Origin: Prinia subflava
Lineage: Eukaryota > Chordata > Aves > Passeriformes > Cisticolidae
Direction: 5' to 3'
Assembly: GCF_021018805.1 (NCBI RefSeq)
Contig: NC_086248.1
Location: 28,838,922-28,902,921 of the forward strand
Length of the DNA stretch: 64,000 bases
In this document: one piece after another, positions 23,890-37,457 of the stretch
Layout: each line of letters starts with the position of its first letter
Numbering within the stretch: position 1 is the first letter of the stretch
Position numbers and translations under genes: made by a program
The notes under the pieces: model-generated
Database searches by the model: none
What the model was told of the DNA's origin: nothing
What the model saw: the letters and a program-made list of their open reading frames with translations, nothing else

Positions 23890-25003
23890 ATAACACTGGC
23901 CCAGCGCCAGACACCCACAGGAGTCCCTCAGTCACCCTCCCCTGCCACAGCTGGGCAGAGGAGGGGGGAAAAAAGAGTTAACAAAAGCTTCACGAGTGAC
24001 ATGAGGACCAGGAGAAATATTTCAAGGGCAAAACAGGCTCAACTTCAGTTGCAAATTGAAATTTATTACTAACAGAGGAGAATAATGAGAAGTAAAGTAA
24101 GCCCTTAAAACATCTTTCCCCCCCAGCCCCTCCTTCTTTCCCACTAACAGCACAGGAAGATAGGGCATGAGGGTTTGATCAGTTCATCACCGAGATTTTT
24201 TTCCGCTGCTCCAGGAGAGGAGTCCTTCCCCTGTGAGCCCGTGGGTCCCTCCCACAGGAGACAGCTCTCCCTGAACTGCCCTGGCTTGGGTCCACTCTCA
24301 CGAGCAGCACCCAAACCACACCTGCTGCGGTGTGAACTCCCCCACAGGCACCCAGCCCTCCCAAACCTGCTGGGACATGGGTCTCTCTTCCGCAGGGTGC
24401 AGTTCTCCAAGGACAGGCTGCTCCAGCCTGGCAGGGCCCTCTCTCTCCACTGGGTCTCCCACAGGATCACAGCCTCCTCCAGGCACCCACCTGCTCCAGC
24501 ATGGGCACCTCTCCCACAGGCTGTGGGTGGATCTCTGCATTCCCTGTGGATCCCCACGGGCTGTGGGTGGATCTCTGCATTCCCTGTGGATCCCCACGGG
24601 CTGTGGGTGGATCTCCAGGGCCTGCAGGGGCACAGCTGCCTCACCATGGTCTCACCTCGGCCTGCAGAGGAATCTCAGCTCCGGTGCCTGCAGCAGCACC
24701 TCCTGCCCCTCCTTCTGTACTGACCTTGGTGTCTCCGTGTTGTTTCCCTCACACATTCTCACCTCCTCCTCTTCTCTGACTAGAAGCAAACCCCATGAGT
24801 TTTGTTTAGATTTTCTTCTTAAATGTCATCACACAGACATTACCAACCTCTCTAATTGTCCCAGCTTTGGCCAGCAGCATGTCCATCCTCAGAGCCATCA
24901 GCCATTGGCTCTGCTGGACATGGTGGAAGCTTCCAGCAGCTTCTCACAGGAACCGTATTTGTAGCCCCTGCTACCTAAAACCAGGCTGTGCCAAACCAAT
25001 ACA
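23890..25003 (-). mobile_element. Probable endogenous-retrovirus LTR-like repeat
   Basis: About 1.1 kb of GC-rich sequence resembles a dispersed repeat common in bird genomes, as I remember it. Landmarks on plus are 'ctggcccagcgccagacacc', 'gggtccctcccacaggagac', 'gcagcacctcctgcccctcc' and 'gtagcccctgctacctaaaa'. Read on minus it begins TGTATTGGTTTGG and holds an AATAAA at 24067-24062 near its far end, as an LTR would. I found no clear target-site duplication and no retroviral genes beside it. Long frames on both strands (24175-24723 plus; 24144-24647 minus) come from GC-rich repeated sequence and are not genes. The repeat class is an inference. Confidence 0.6.
24521..24617. repeat. 40-bp tandem repeat, two full copies and a partial one
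   Basis: Units at 24521-24560 and 24561-24600 are identical, each starting ctgtgggtggatctctgcat. A third copy runs for about 16 bases from 24601 and then diverges. It lies inside the LTR-like element and is probably an internal expansion of a cassette repeated less exactly along that element. Confidence 0.93.
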
Positions 25004-25984
25004 CCTTCGTACTCGCACCTGTAAGGAGTAACAGAGAGACTAGGAGAAAATCTTGAACAGCAGGTTAGAGGCATTGTTCATGAACAAGAGGCTTTCACAA
25101 GACAGATGTTAATTAGAGATCTGGGCTCTAATGTGTGCTGGTTAGCATGTTTGCAAGCCTGTCTTTAACAGTGTAAGCATTTGGAAGAATAATGCAGGAT
25201 TTTGCAGTGCCCTAAGACAGGCACCTTCCTTCTGAAAAAAGTGTAAGAACAGGTTAGACATAGATCATGCATGACAAACTCCATAACCTTCCTAAACAAC
25301 AAGTTCCAAAAGTTCACAGTTCTTGCTATTAGAACAGTTATTTTAGAAGTTCATCCAGCCTGTGCCTCCAAGTCCTGTGTTGACACCTAATTATTCCTGT
25401 TACTCTCACAAGAATTTGATCTGATTTGCTCTCAGGCTTCTTAAAGGCCGTACCCAGAGCAGCAGCATGTATTCCTTCTGGTCAAATCTGATCATTTTTA
25501 AATGGAAAAATGATTTCGCAGTTCTTGAAGGTCAGATACCCATTTATGTATTTCCATAAATTTGTTGAGGGGTGAAAAAACTGTAGCCACAAACTGTACT
25601 TGTTCATCTTGTAAGGCACAGTAATTTTCAGAGAAATTTCTAAGCTAGACCTGTTAGCCATTTTGTTCTTTATTTTGGCTGCATCTGGTCACATCAACCA
25701 TTCCCGTAGTTTCTCAGAACTCTTAAAAATCCATTCTTTTATTCTACAGTGCTTGCATTCCTCCTCAAATTTAAACTATTTGCAGGTTTATTAAATCTAT
25801 TCTACATTTCATCATTCAGTCCATTGCAATGTTATTATAGTATAACACTGAATACAGGGAAGATGGAAATTGTAGTAGTGCATTCTTACACCCAAACAGG
25901 TGTTTCTATATAAGGGAAAGAGTTTCAGATTACCTTGGAACATGTAAGGAAGTTAAACTAGAATTTTCTATGGCCTGCTCATTG
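25004..25984. other. Intergenic DNA between two LTR-like elements
   Basis: No coding, RNA or repeat feature is recognised with confidence. Confidence 0.5.
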
Positions 25985-26335
25985 TAACTGGCTCAGTGCC
26001 AGCACAGAGGCACTGACTGGGCTTTGGAAGTGCATCTCAAAGCCTGTTGCCACTCTCATTGGGCAAGGTGCCAAATAGCCCACCTAAACAATCAAGTACT
26101 AAAGGGACAGCACAGAGGTGCTCGAAGCTTTTTTGGACTGCCTTAGCCAGTGTAAGAGTGTTTTGTACATTGTGTTCGCCTTGTATTTCTTTGTTTTATA
26201 ATGTTTATTATTTTTGTTGTTATTAAAACCTTTTATTTTACAAAGCATGTTCAGAGAAGCGTCTCGCTATTTATTAAGCCATTTCTCTGCAAGGCTGGAC
26301 CCTGAGAGATACTGGGGACTTTCCAATAGGAAATA
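25985..26335 (+). mobile_element. Possible LTR-like element
   Basis: The stretch moves from a moderately GC-rich part (about 25985-26150) into a T-rich stretch with an ATTAAA at 26223-26228 inside 'ttattaaaaccttttatttt', then 'gagaagcgtctcgctattta', reminiscent of the R/U5 part of a bird ERV LTR. Boundaries and class are not established; no target duplication was found. It may equally be single-copy DNA. Confidence 0.3.
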
Positions 26336-26746
26336 CCCAACCTAATACATTTTTCTGGGTTTATTAATGATCAGTTAACACCTCTTGAGTGCAGCTCTCC
26401 AATCACTTCTGCATTTAGGTTCTAGGAGGTTTCCCAATACTGCTTATCAAAATACTATCAGGACTGTCAAAATGCCTTTCCCTGTCCTCAATGCCCATAC
26501 CTTTCTTGGGGTAGAAAACTGATTTCAGTTAATCTATGGCAATTATTACTTACCTGCTGGCAAGCTTACAGGTACCTACCAACTATTCAACTACTTTTTC
26601 TTGGAAGCTGACGGGGCTGGCTTTTTCTGAATACTACTTTCAGTTCTATAAGTGAAAGAAACACTCAACTTGCTCTTTTTCTCAGTCTTGTGACAAATCA
26701 TCACTGACTTACCCAAAAGAGCTGGAAGAGTGACATCTCATTGGCC
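26336..26746. other. Intergenic DNA
   Basis: Nothing is recognised here. Confidence 0.5.
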
Positions 26747-26784
26747 TTTTTTTTGGGGGGGGAGGGGGGCCGGGGGGGGGGTGT
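26747..26784 (+). repeat. T8 followed by G-runs; G-quadruplex candidate
   Basis: Eight T, then G8, A, G6, CC and G10, then tgtgg. The plus strand can supply four or more G3 runs separated by one or two bases. Long homopolymers such as this are also frequent sites of sequencing and assembly error. Confidence 0.85.
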
Positions 26785-29700
26785 GGAACAGGTTTGGGCA
26801 GGCATCAGCAGAGGAATCTGGTCAATTTTAGGACAAAGCTCAACAGGCTTAACCCAACTGGTACTATCTTACGGAGGTACCCTCTTAGTATGTCCCATCT
26901 TTACACAAAGCTAAATTTTACGTTTTCATCACTGGATTAAATCTTTCAGCCACCAGCACACAGAAGTCAGCTAACTGACCCTTTCAGTGAAGACTGGCAC
27001 AACAAAATTATAGTAAATCCTCTGATGGCCTTAGGCGATGCATATTGAGATCCCTGAGTCACAGAGGAGTCCTTCCCTGTTTTCTGATGTTCACAGGATT
27101 ATCTTTTACTGTAATTAAAGCCCTTCCATTTAGTTTTGTTTCAAAGATGATTCTGAGCTCCCCCTTTAGGCATGTAATTGAATCTGACTTACTCCATAAT
27201 GAGTTCTGAACCCACCTGCTCAAGCAGTGCAAACCTACCTGCATTCTAAGGAACTGGTACGTAATGACAAGTCTGTCAGCTCATCTATCTCACCAGTTCC
27301 TTGTGGACCCTCAAGGATCAAGTGTACAATGCAATGCTTCAGCACAACTTGCCCTTTGTCGCGATCTGTCAAAAAACCTGGCTTTTCTCTCTCTGCAGGT
27401 GACAGCTGTTCCCTAGTCCATGCAAGTCTGTTGCTCTCTGGATACCTGAACAACATGGATCTGGGCATAGCCAAGGCATTGCAGCGATCTGCTGCATCTT
27501 TGGGTGAAAAATGTCATGTTATCAACTTGCCGTTTAGACCACTTTTATTTCAGCTTATAGTATGGCAAAATATTCCAAAAAGATTTAAAGAAAGAAAAAA
27601 AAAGAAAAAAGAAGAAGCCCAAAAGACACCATATATTAGCAGTACAGAAGCACAAATTATGTAAGATGATGGCACGATGACAGGCAGACGTGGAGAAAGC
27701 GAAGGGGCAAGAAAAGAAGCCCTTGGCAACCAGATTTCCCTAGGACATATATCTCCCTTAGCTAGACAAGTGACCTCCAGCGTGGCTAAAACAGAATCAC
27801 ATCCACCTTCATAGCCAAGTCTGCAGTCCTTACATGGACATTTTTTTTTTTGTGGAGCAGATTAGTTCTTACGGTTGTCTATCTGGAGTCTTACACAGAT
27901 GGAAAATCTTTCTTCAAGAGCCTTACTGCCCTTAGGTCAGTCACTATCCTTCCCCCAGATCATCATCCCACTCCACTCATGCTGTAGTTCTCCCTCCTTT
28001 CCCTCCCCAGCTGCTGTTTAGTTTTGCTATTACAGTGACAAACTGAGTGAGCTCACAAACAGATTAAGCAAGCACTACATGCTGCACGAATATGCAGAGT
28101 TCCTTTTGGCAGCAGGCTTCTAAAGCAGTTCAGCATGACTCAGTTTCATACTCATCCTAAGGGACAGAGTATGATTATTCTTAATACAAATAGGTACTGT
28201 TTCACTACTGCATATATACTTTTGTATTTCACTACTTTAAAAATTGATTCAAGAGTGAGAACGCCTTCTCTTTTTTAATAACTGTTACTTCTGAGAATTC
28301 TGTATAAATACAACATAATTTACACTAAACTTTATATGCTATACCAAACTACACATTGTATTAATGTTACAGAAGTGTCCACATTATGAAAATTATGTTT
28401 CACATTCCTATCTCTGGGGCAAGATGAGACATAACAAAAGTTATTTTAATATTTTGGCACAACCATTTCCACCCTAGGAACTTTTTAAAATTAAACTTCA
28501 TTGCTGTGGAAGAGCATTTTTCTTAACTAAGAACTAACTACATGAACACATAAGACACAAACAATACAATTCGTTGCTTGGTCTTGGAAGAGAATAACTC
28601 TATAGAGCAAAGAACTAGAAGTGCTTTAAGGATAGTTAAAAAATGGCTATGGCTTACTGGAACTGGGCAATTTCAGAGACAATCTGACAAACTCCTGAGT
28701 GGAGCACATTAGAGTTTTTATTTTTTCCTTCATATTGATGACTGCCACTGTACATGACTACAGAGCAGGATCCTGTTCAGCACAGCGGGAACAAGAGCAG
28801 CTAGCTGAATCCATTACAGTAGGGAGAACAGCTCTCATCCATGCAATTCAACAGTCAAGGCCAACACGTAAAGTTTTATAACTGCAATGTTATAAAACTC
28901 ACACAGGAGCACTACAGATTTAGGAGTACTGGCATATTTCAAAAAATTATGATGCTGTACAAACTGTGATGAAATGTAAGAGAAATTTAAAAAAAATACA
29001 TCTGCCAACTAGCAGCATAATCTCTGCAGTTAAAGAGCTCAGGATCTGCGAAGACTCACCAGGAATGGTTTTGGAAAGAGTCCAAACAATACACAGAGAG
29101 CAACAATAGGGCACCAGGTACAGGCAGAACATATAGTTTCTTTTATCCATCACAGGATCATGACTTAGGAGAATTCAACTACACAACCAGATTATTTAAA
29201 TGGAGCTCCAACACTACTTGAGGATAAATTTTGTAAATAAATGTTATTACATAGAATGAGTGGATTCCTCAAGGCATTTAAGGATCATTTGCCCACAGGA
29301 TTGGATTAGAGTCCTGAAAACACATTTTAAAATACAGGCTGAAAAAAAAATGGAAAATCTTAAATGGAAAACCTTAAAAATTTGTTATTGGAGAATAGTG
29401 AGTTAAGGCCTATATTTAATTTAAATGGAACAGGTAAATCTAAGGCCCATCAGAAACACATGGAGTAAGATTAGAAGTAACACTATCAGGAGGGATATGC
29501 TACCTTTTTATGAGACGAGCTCTTCAATTTGAAACATCCCCATCACATCAGACAGCTCAGAATTGCTGGTACAAAGATTTTTTCAGGCACTGGCCTAAAA
29601 CAGGACACTAATATGAAAACATTTCTATTTCAGTACATTCCTTAAGACAGAAATTCACATGCATGAAGATCAGCCCTTCTCCACATTATTCATCCAGCCC

Positions 29701-30956
29701 AATGATAGATTTGCCAAATCTGAATGACGTACTCATCGCTGTGTCTTTGGCATGGGACCTGGGAGCCTTACTGAGAACTGTGAACACACATCCAGCAAGC
29801 CTGTCAAAACAGGGCCTGTTCACACATAGCTAAAAGGATGAGACAGAACCATCCTCACATGATTTCTACAGTGGCACCGGAAATCTGTGGAAACAGTTGA
29901 AAGGCATTAAAACAGCTCCTTGCTTCACTGTAGGAGGATACCAGCTTGTCAGGATGCTGATCTTGAGCTTTCTCTGAAACAAAAAATAGACATGCTTCAT
30001 CTCCAGAAGACAGGACTCCTGTTGGTAGGATGTGGATTTCTACTGTTACCACTTGGAACTGGCACCATTTGTCTGTTCAGCAAACCTTGCACATCAGTGC
30101 TGGTTCCACACACATCACATGATAGCACTGGCTCCACAGCATGAAAAACCTTTTGTTCAGTAGGACAACATAGCTGGATGAGCAATAAATGCATTTTTAG
30201 GCTGGACTGTGTTATAACACGGCTTTTTTCAAGCCTGGAGGACTAATCTAGCTACTCTTGGAATGCGTCCAAGACCAGAAAAATTATAATTTGCTGCTAG
30301 CCAGGTGCACCACTCTCTGGTCAGACCACCACCACCACCCCTTGCCTTGTGGACTCACCACAGAGCAGCTGGCTATAGAAGCTGCTGCTTTTACTTTGCT
30401 TTTTGATGTTAAGAGATGTTTAGAAGTCTGCAATACATCCAATTCAACAGCAGGCACAAAGTCCTCCCTCAGAGCATGGTGATGAGGATTCTTTCCCAGG
30501 TGTGAACACAAACGTTTGTTGCACCCAAACTGAGGACAGTGCCACGATCTAGCAGTACTGGGTAGGTATTGCAGCCAGCCTGCATGAAGTAGAGTGTACT
30601 ATCTGTACTTCAAACACATCACATATTAGGCACATCTACAGAGAAGGACATCTCTGAATACACAAGGGACCTTAACTACAGATTATCTAGAAAGTTTGGT
30701 ACCCGAGCCATGAACTAAGTTTTAAAAATACCTGGAAATAAGTTTGCTCAAATTAAATGGCTCAGTTTTCAGCTAGGACTTGCTCAGACTACATTCTGCC
30801 CACATGTTTTAATCTACCTTTGCTATGAATGCAAAAGAACTAAAGTGGAAGGTCTAATCATCCAGGATCAGCACCCACCCAGCTTCTATCAAATGTTCCT
30901 CTTTGCCACATTCCAAAATAGGTGATACAGCTCTTGAGATCTAACTCATCAACAAT
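26785..30956. other. Intergenic DNA
   Basis: No gene or repeat family is recognised. The 145-codon plus frame at 27227-27664 ends in a Lys-rich run and has no domain I know. Confidence 0.5.
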
Positions 30957-31085
30957 GCAATTCTATGATTCCGTGAAGAGAATTACAGAGTGGTTTGGGT
31001 TCAAAGGGAACTTAAAGCTCACCTAATCTAACCTTCTTTGCAATGAGCAGGGATCACCTGTCCAGTGACGGACTAGAGAAATCTG
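30957..31085 (-). mobile_element. CR1 LINE 3' end, antisense, degraded
   Basis: The plus strand reads 'caattctatgattccgtgaa', 'agagtggtttgggttcaaag', 'acttaaagctcacctaatct' and 'gagcagggatcacctgtcca', the reverse of the CR1 3' terminus including its short terminal repeat. It is strongly diverged, so an old insertion. Confidence 0.85.
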
Positions 31086-34000
31086 ATCCTCTGTCAGCAA
31101 TGATTTCTAAATTTTGAATAGATCAATATTTAGAAAACTACAGATCAGGTTTAGGTCCTGGCACACCTATAAACAGCAAGCTCCTTTCTCAGCAATCAGC
31201 TTTGCTTACACCCTGCAGCATAAACACTCTGTACAATGCAAATGAGCCTGGAGTGAAGCAGCATTGAGCTGTTAGATACCAGACTATCTCAAGTGTGGAC
31301 CTCTGTGGTGCAAGTTTTAAGTTTGTGGATGTAGCATATATAAGAGTCTTTTCTCTCAACTGTTGTCTTTCCTATGAACAATTGCTTCCTAAAGCTGCCA
31401 GCCCCTTCCAGAATATTGTCAGGAACCATTTGGACAAGCTCTGAACAGCACAGGACTAAGAGTTAAAGATTAAAAACAGTCTCCACAAAAAAAATTTCTC
31501 TATTTTTAAGTCTCTTAACTCTATGCTCAAAGACAGTTCAGGATAGATTACAACTGATCTCCAATCAATTCTGACAGTAGTCCTCTGCTGTCTCTCAGAA
31601 CCAGGGACAAGACCAGGTAACTCTGAAACCTGTTCTACAATGATTAAATTAGTCAAGTATTAACTTTCCAGGAATGTAATTTCAAATATCTAAAACTGAC
31701 AGCATTTTCAACTCCATTCATTAAAAGCATGTTTTAAATACATTTAATACCTTCATTAACAGAAGGGAAGACAGTTGGGTCTATATTTTCCTTAAGTACT
31801 TCAAGCACAAAGCAGCGTGTTCCAAATCCCCAAGGATCTGAAACCCTTGAGGTTTTCAGCAAGAGCTCCACTCAACATTTTTGAAAATCACACCGTAAAA
31901 TAATCCTGATATCAGTCTCTGCACAACTTAAAAGGCATTATCTTCCTAGACAACAAAATTAATGAAAATATCATTGATACAAATTTCTCAAAAAATAAAG
32001 TAGCTACCTCATAGCTGGGAAAATGAGGATGCCCCTAGAGTTCATATTTTCCAGTTATGATTTCTATTTTCTCCATGCACTAAGAAATTAACTTCCAAGT
32101 TGAAAAAAAAAGCTGTTCCATATTCAGGACTTTGCACCTCAATATAGAACAAAACACTTTTCTTTACAGTAAACTGAAGTTTTCTTCATTAGTCCATTCC
32201 AAAAGAACATTCCAAGCAAGTCAGATATACTTGTCAACAGCATCTTACCATTTTTATTTGGAAAGATTGTAAGAGTAGCAGACAAGGATGTATGTTTGTA
32301 CTTTTCTAACGTAAACGTTTAAAGAAGACGAAGTAAAACTCAGAGAATTCAAAAACATGTAAGCATTAGATTTACTGTTGGACCCAATCATCTTAGAAGT
32401 CTTCTCCAAGTTTTCTAAATGATTCTGCAATTCTGAACTTAGGCTGTAAATGGTACCTTTAAATCATATACTAAGTGTCAGAACCAAATATTTTAGTCTC
32501 AGGACACTCTCTCAAAAGCCTAATACAGTGCTAAGTCCATAGGCTGTAAGTTTGGGAAGGGGCTTACATGTGTGAGATATCATAGTCATTCATACCAAGT
32601 CCTTGCTGTCCTGACTCTGAAGTACTCTTGGTTGAAGAAATATACTTACCATAAGGGGTAATGTCATGATTAATGTTTAGGCAGCTTAGCAGAAGCAAAG
32701 ATTAACTCAATCTTTATTTCTCCTCCTTGCAGGAAGTTCCACACATTCAGGTGAAAAGCACCATATCCAGACTGGAATTTCAGTAGGAACTACATATTTG
32801 TTCAGCTTCACATTTACTTCAAATGTCTCATGATCTCTATTTTTATGCACGACTTTTGGATTCTCATAACAATTTTGAAACTGTCCTGCAAAACTGCTCA
32901 AAAAAATTAAGCTGTTTTGTTTTACAGGCAACCTGCATTAATTTTTTTTGTGAAAAAACACAGATGTTTATAACATACAAAATAAGAACTCAATATCAAT
33001 ACAGGAAGAACACAAAACTTACCACATCTGTGGCTTACCACTACTACCAGCCCTCTATAAACCAAAATTCTTGTCTGACCCCCTAAATGCATCACACTTC
33101 TAGAGGTAAATCTGGAAGAAAGCTATAAATATGGGTCGTTAAATGTGCTTAAACTGTCTGTTTATTTAAAAGAAATAACCATCTTTACAACTATAAATTT
33201 GACTGAAGTGCTATCACTCATAAAACCTCTCTGAATAGAAGGAAGGTAAAAATAGCCCAACTTCCAGATAATTTTTCTAACAACCACATCTCACTAAAGC
33301 TGAAGAATTTCTGATCCATTTAATTATCCAAAATTGGCAAGTGTCTTAATTTAGAAGCAGAATTTGGTTTAGAGTATTAATAGAAAATCGTATCTTGCCA
33401 CAATCAAAACAAGGCTTTTATTTCTTTTCAGAAGTACATTCAAAATACACATTTGAAGGAGAAGAGATAGTGATTCTCAATTTCATTTCTTTGCTTTATC
33501 TGCAAGAAAAATGACCTTGCAGAAGGTTATAAGAGAACCGATCTACACTAATGTAAGAAGCACTTTCAGTATGAGCTATAATCTTTAACCCAAGATTCTG
33601 AAAAATGCTACAGCCTGAGTATTTCAAATTATTTTGATAATTTTAGAAAGGGATAAATCTTTTTTCCTTTGCTTTATCTCAGAAGCAAGGCTTTATTTCC
33701 CTGCCAATGCCCAGAACTGTATCAGTGCAGTTGTAAGGACTGAATATCTGCTTCCTTACTAGAAAAAAGTTATCTTCTACACTTCATCAGTTACCATAAA
33801 CACTTCAAAACTGTACCTCTGCTATGCCTAACAGCTCTTAGCATTATTTTAGGACACACCACCACATAAAAGTTTCTATAAGGGGGCAATGCTTTTCAGA
33901 ACTCTCTTGTAGGCCATCTCAAACTTGTGTTGACAAAGCCAAGTAGCAGCTGAAAACCCAAGAAATACAGTTTCTAAGCAGTAGAAGACCTCTCAAAGAA

Positions 34001-35849
34001 ACGGCATAGTTATGTCTACACTGATTATTCAGAAGCAAATCATAAGCATTGAAAATATTCATTAGCTTTCAGCTTAAATAGTCACATTTTATGAGCATGC
34101 AATTTACCATCCTTTGCAGCATGGCTCTTGTACAGGTACACTCTACCCAGAAGTAGATTATAATTTTCAGTGCAAAAATCTGAAGTCTACCCTGCAATCA
34201 TTTTCCTGAAATTAAAGCAGAAAATACAAAAAGTTAGGAGATATTTCTTTTCATCTTTACCAGGAAAGGCTTTTCACTTGTTTCTGCCAATCAGCAGGAA
34301 ATCTGCAGCACACTCTCAGCTTCAGATAAGGAACAAGCAGCTTTATCATACTTGTGACCTGGAACTCTGGATAAACTACCAATCACTGTAGTCCAAGTAG
34401 CAAAATGAACACCTACTTGGCATGTGTCACTGAATTCTATCCAACATATTCCTAGTGATCTTGGTTATTTGACATGTCAGCAAGATTTAAGGCTCTCTAG
34501 TTTCTAAGTGCTCTTGAGCCTCCTGGTAGAAGCTAACTGGAGAAGTGCAACAACAAAGGTAACTTAAGGCAGGTCTGACAATAGCACTATAGAAGTTTTG
34601 AAAGCTCACATTTCAGAGATGGATGTGAAATATCACTCATTTAAAGAAAGCAATAAAACAATTGTGATGCCTTTTAGTGACTTTAGTCCAGAAAACAGAT
34701 CTCTGAAGAGTCAATTGAAGATAGTAAATGTTTGCTTGCAAGGTAGAACACAATTGTATCATGATTGCAGAGTTCAAATTTGCTCCCAAAACTGCAGAAA
34801 ACTGGACTATCATTTCATATTTAACAGCTAAATGAGTGAGATGTGCTGCTACAGCAGCACTATAACTTTGTGGATGAAAAGTAATTAATTGTTCTAACTG
34901 CAAGTATTTAAGACTGCACAAGAGGCAACTAGGACAAAAATATACTGGAAGTTCTGTTTCTTGGAAGTTCCTGCAAGTATTGATCAAAGCCAAGTATTTT
35001 GTCATGGCTGTCTTAAACTTCACTGCTAGGTTTCTTGACTGGGTGATAATTGATGTAGAAAACAGAGTTCACAAAGTAAACTTCAAAAACACCTCTAGTT
35101 CATTTTAAAGGCACAGTACAGCTAAAAAAGTTGTTTCCAACACATGAAGTATTTAGAGATGAATTCTTGAGTGTATATTCATTACAATTACATTAGTGTG
35201 TTCAAAATCTTTTAAAACCTTGTCGGTCAAATGGTTCATTGAACTCCTGAAAAATTTTAGTGAGGATGTGGCAAGTGACGAATAATTCCAATTATGAATG
35301 CTGGCAGTTATTTACTGCTTCTGTGACAGAGGATGACAGCAGATGTCTGAAGTAACTTTTGAACTCTCCTACAGAAGCCTGCTTCTTGATAGCTGCAATT
35401 AACAATAGGCTGCTTATAAATCTGATTAATACTTGGATTAAAAAACCTGGTACTTACTGAGTCCTCCAACTAAAAAGACAGACAGCATTTCAAAGGCAGA
35501 TTGTTGTATTACTCATATAGATGATTTAGACAGGAAACAGAACTGTATTGGGAAGAAATTCCTGGAAATTAGGGAAATGCTAGAAGCAGGAGAGACCTAC
35601 AACAAAATGTACCTAGGCACTGGCCAGGCCTCCTGGCCAGTGATCCTCTAGGCCTGCACATAGCATGAAGCAGCTACATAGCACAAAACCAACACTCTCC
35701 CAAGAATCTTCCCCAGATGAGCAGTGATGTCCCCAGGGCAAAGTTAGGGCAGAATGGATATAACTCTGCGAAACTGTGTTACAAACAAACCTGAAAGGAG
35801 GAAGTGACAATTTTTGGTTAAAACTGAAGATGACGAATAAAACCCACAA
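31086..35849. other. Intergenic AT-rich DNA downstream of LMBRD1
   Basis: No gene or transposon is recognised. An 8-bp inverted repeat (gtgctgct/agcagcac) lies at 34843-34860. The 128-codon minus frame at 34637-35023 has no recognisable domain. Confidence 0.5.
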
Positions 35850-35872
35850 AGGAGGACATCTGAGCAGTTAAC

Positions 35873-35878
35873 TTTATT
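35873..35878 (-). terminator. Polyadenylation signal AATAAA, distal candidate for LMBRD1
   Basis: The minus strand reads AATAAA here (TTTATT on plus). Within about 20-40 nt downstream the minus strand reads TTTGTGGGTTTTATT, a G/U-rich element of the kind that supports cleavage. This is the only canonical hexamer I saw on this strand between 35850 and the stop codon. Confidence 0.6.
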
Positions 35879-36204
35879 TAAATTAGGTCACGTAAGTTTG
35901 CCACCAGGGCATCTACAAGTATACTCCAAGTATACTTCAAGTTCTTGCTATGCTCTGGATGCAGCTTTCAGACAGTCAACATCACATTCCACCCTCTGAA
36001 TTACTTGCACTTCTTTTAACTAATTCCTTGCAAGTTTCCCCAGTAGTCATTTTAAAATAATATTCAGCTAATTCTTGTCAGTTCAGACTGCCTAGTCAAA
36101 TTTCAGTATCTATTCTCGGTGTTTGAATACATTTCTGTCCTTCCTAATGTCACATTGGTAGCAGATTGATACTAGCTGAGCAGACCTGACTGCACATTTT
36201 CAGC

Positions 36205-36275
36205 TCATGATCCACAACACCAGGAGATGGACTCAGTGATCTATGTGGGTTCCTTCCAACTCAGCTTGTTCTGTG
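36205..36275 (+). mobile_element. CR1 LINE 3' tail fragment
   Basis: The words 'atggactcagtgatctatgt' and 'gggttccttccaactcagct', then 'ttctgtgtttgattc', form the CR1 3' end with a remnant of its terminal repeat. Only about 70 bp remain. It sits inside the putative long LMBRD1 3' UTR, antisense to that transcript. Confidence 0.85.
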
Positions 36276-37457
36276 TTTGATTCTTCCACATGGCCACATC
36301 AACATTTATATTACTGGAGCAGTTGGCACAGAAGGCTTGTTAAAAGACATCAGGGTTTTTTGTTCCTAAAGTCCTAACATCAGTTCCCTGTGTTCCTCCA
36401 CTAACTACACAACTCACCTAAGACCTCCTCCAATACTGACACTAAATTAGAATTTAGAAGTTCCTGAGAGCCTGCTGTTCTGAAATACCACAGAAAGAGC
36501 CAGATTGTACTTGAAATAACTTTAGTGTTTGCAAACATGAAAGCAGGACATAATATTAATAACTACATTCTAATAGCTATTTAGCAATTAGTCTTATAAA
36601 AAAGACTACCTAATCACATTTTCAGGTGCTTGCATAGACTCTAATGTCCCTCAGGTAGCATTAGAAGCTTAAAAACCTGTCCTTGTAAACATTTTCTCCT
36701 TCAGTCTGTCAAAGGATATATGAAGATTTTTTTCATCCTCAGAAATACACCTCAGCAACTACCATAGCTAAAATAGGATTAATTTACAAAGAGAACACAA
36801 ATGAGAAAAATATTTCTGAACTGTGTTTATATAAACATAGTGGTTTGTAAACAAATAGACAACATTTACTTTAAATATTGAAAGAACTTTAAACTAGACA
36901 ATTTGCATTAACAAGAAAAATAAGTTAAAAATTAATCACATCTTAATTATTCCATTGGTTATGACTAGATCAGGCACCTGGAAGTTTCAGAACTGAACTG
37001 TACTAAAACACTGCAACAGTGCTGAATATTGTAATATACACTATGATTTCCTTTGAGAGAGCAACACCTCATAGTTACCTGAGGACTTCCATGGTAACTC
37101 AGTGGAGATCACTGTATGAAAATTACTTATTTTTCACAGACTGGAAACTCATCATTTTAAATAATATTTTTGGCATACCTTAATGGACAGTCTCTTGTTA
37201 ACTATAGTTTTATATAGAAATTCCAGCAAAACTAATGCAAAAATCAAGTCCTTCTGAGAGTGTAAACTTCATCCAAATCTTTCCTGCAATATTTGCACTG
37301 TTTTGCAGGATTTTAGCTAGTTGTATTTATGAGTAAAAAAGTCCTACAAGTTAAGCATGAAAGTATTTAAGAAAACCTAAGTTAACAGAAAAGCATTGTG
37401 AATTACGGAATAGTTACAACAGTTCATCAAATTATACATCAGAAGGTTACATATATG

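Noticed and set aside
24175..24723. 182-codon plus-strand frame and overlapping 167-codon minus-strand frame (24144-24647) as genes
   Set aside because: Both lie in a GC-rich LTR-like repeat with an internal tandem; frames open on both strands at once are a composition effect, and neither has a domain.
27227..27664. 145-codon plus-strand frame as a gene
   Set aside because: No start context, splice partner or family resemblance; the end is a low-complexity Lys-rich run.
1..35849. Exons of ADGRB3, the neighbour of LMBRD1 in the human genome on this side
   Set aside because: I looked for recognisable adhesion-GPCR sequence among the translations and found none; that gene probably ends beyond the left edge.
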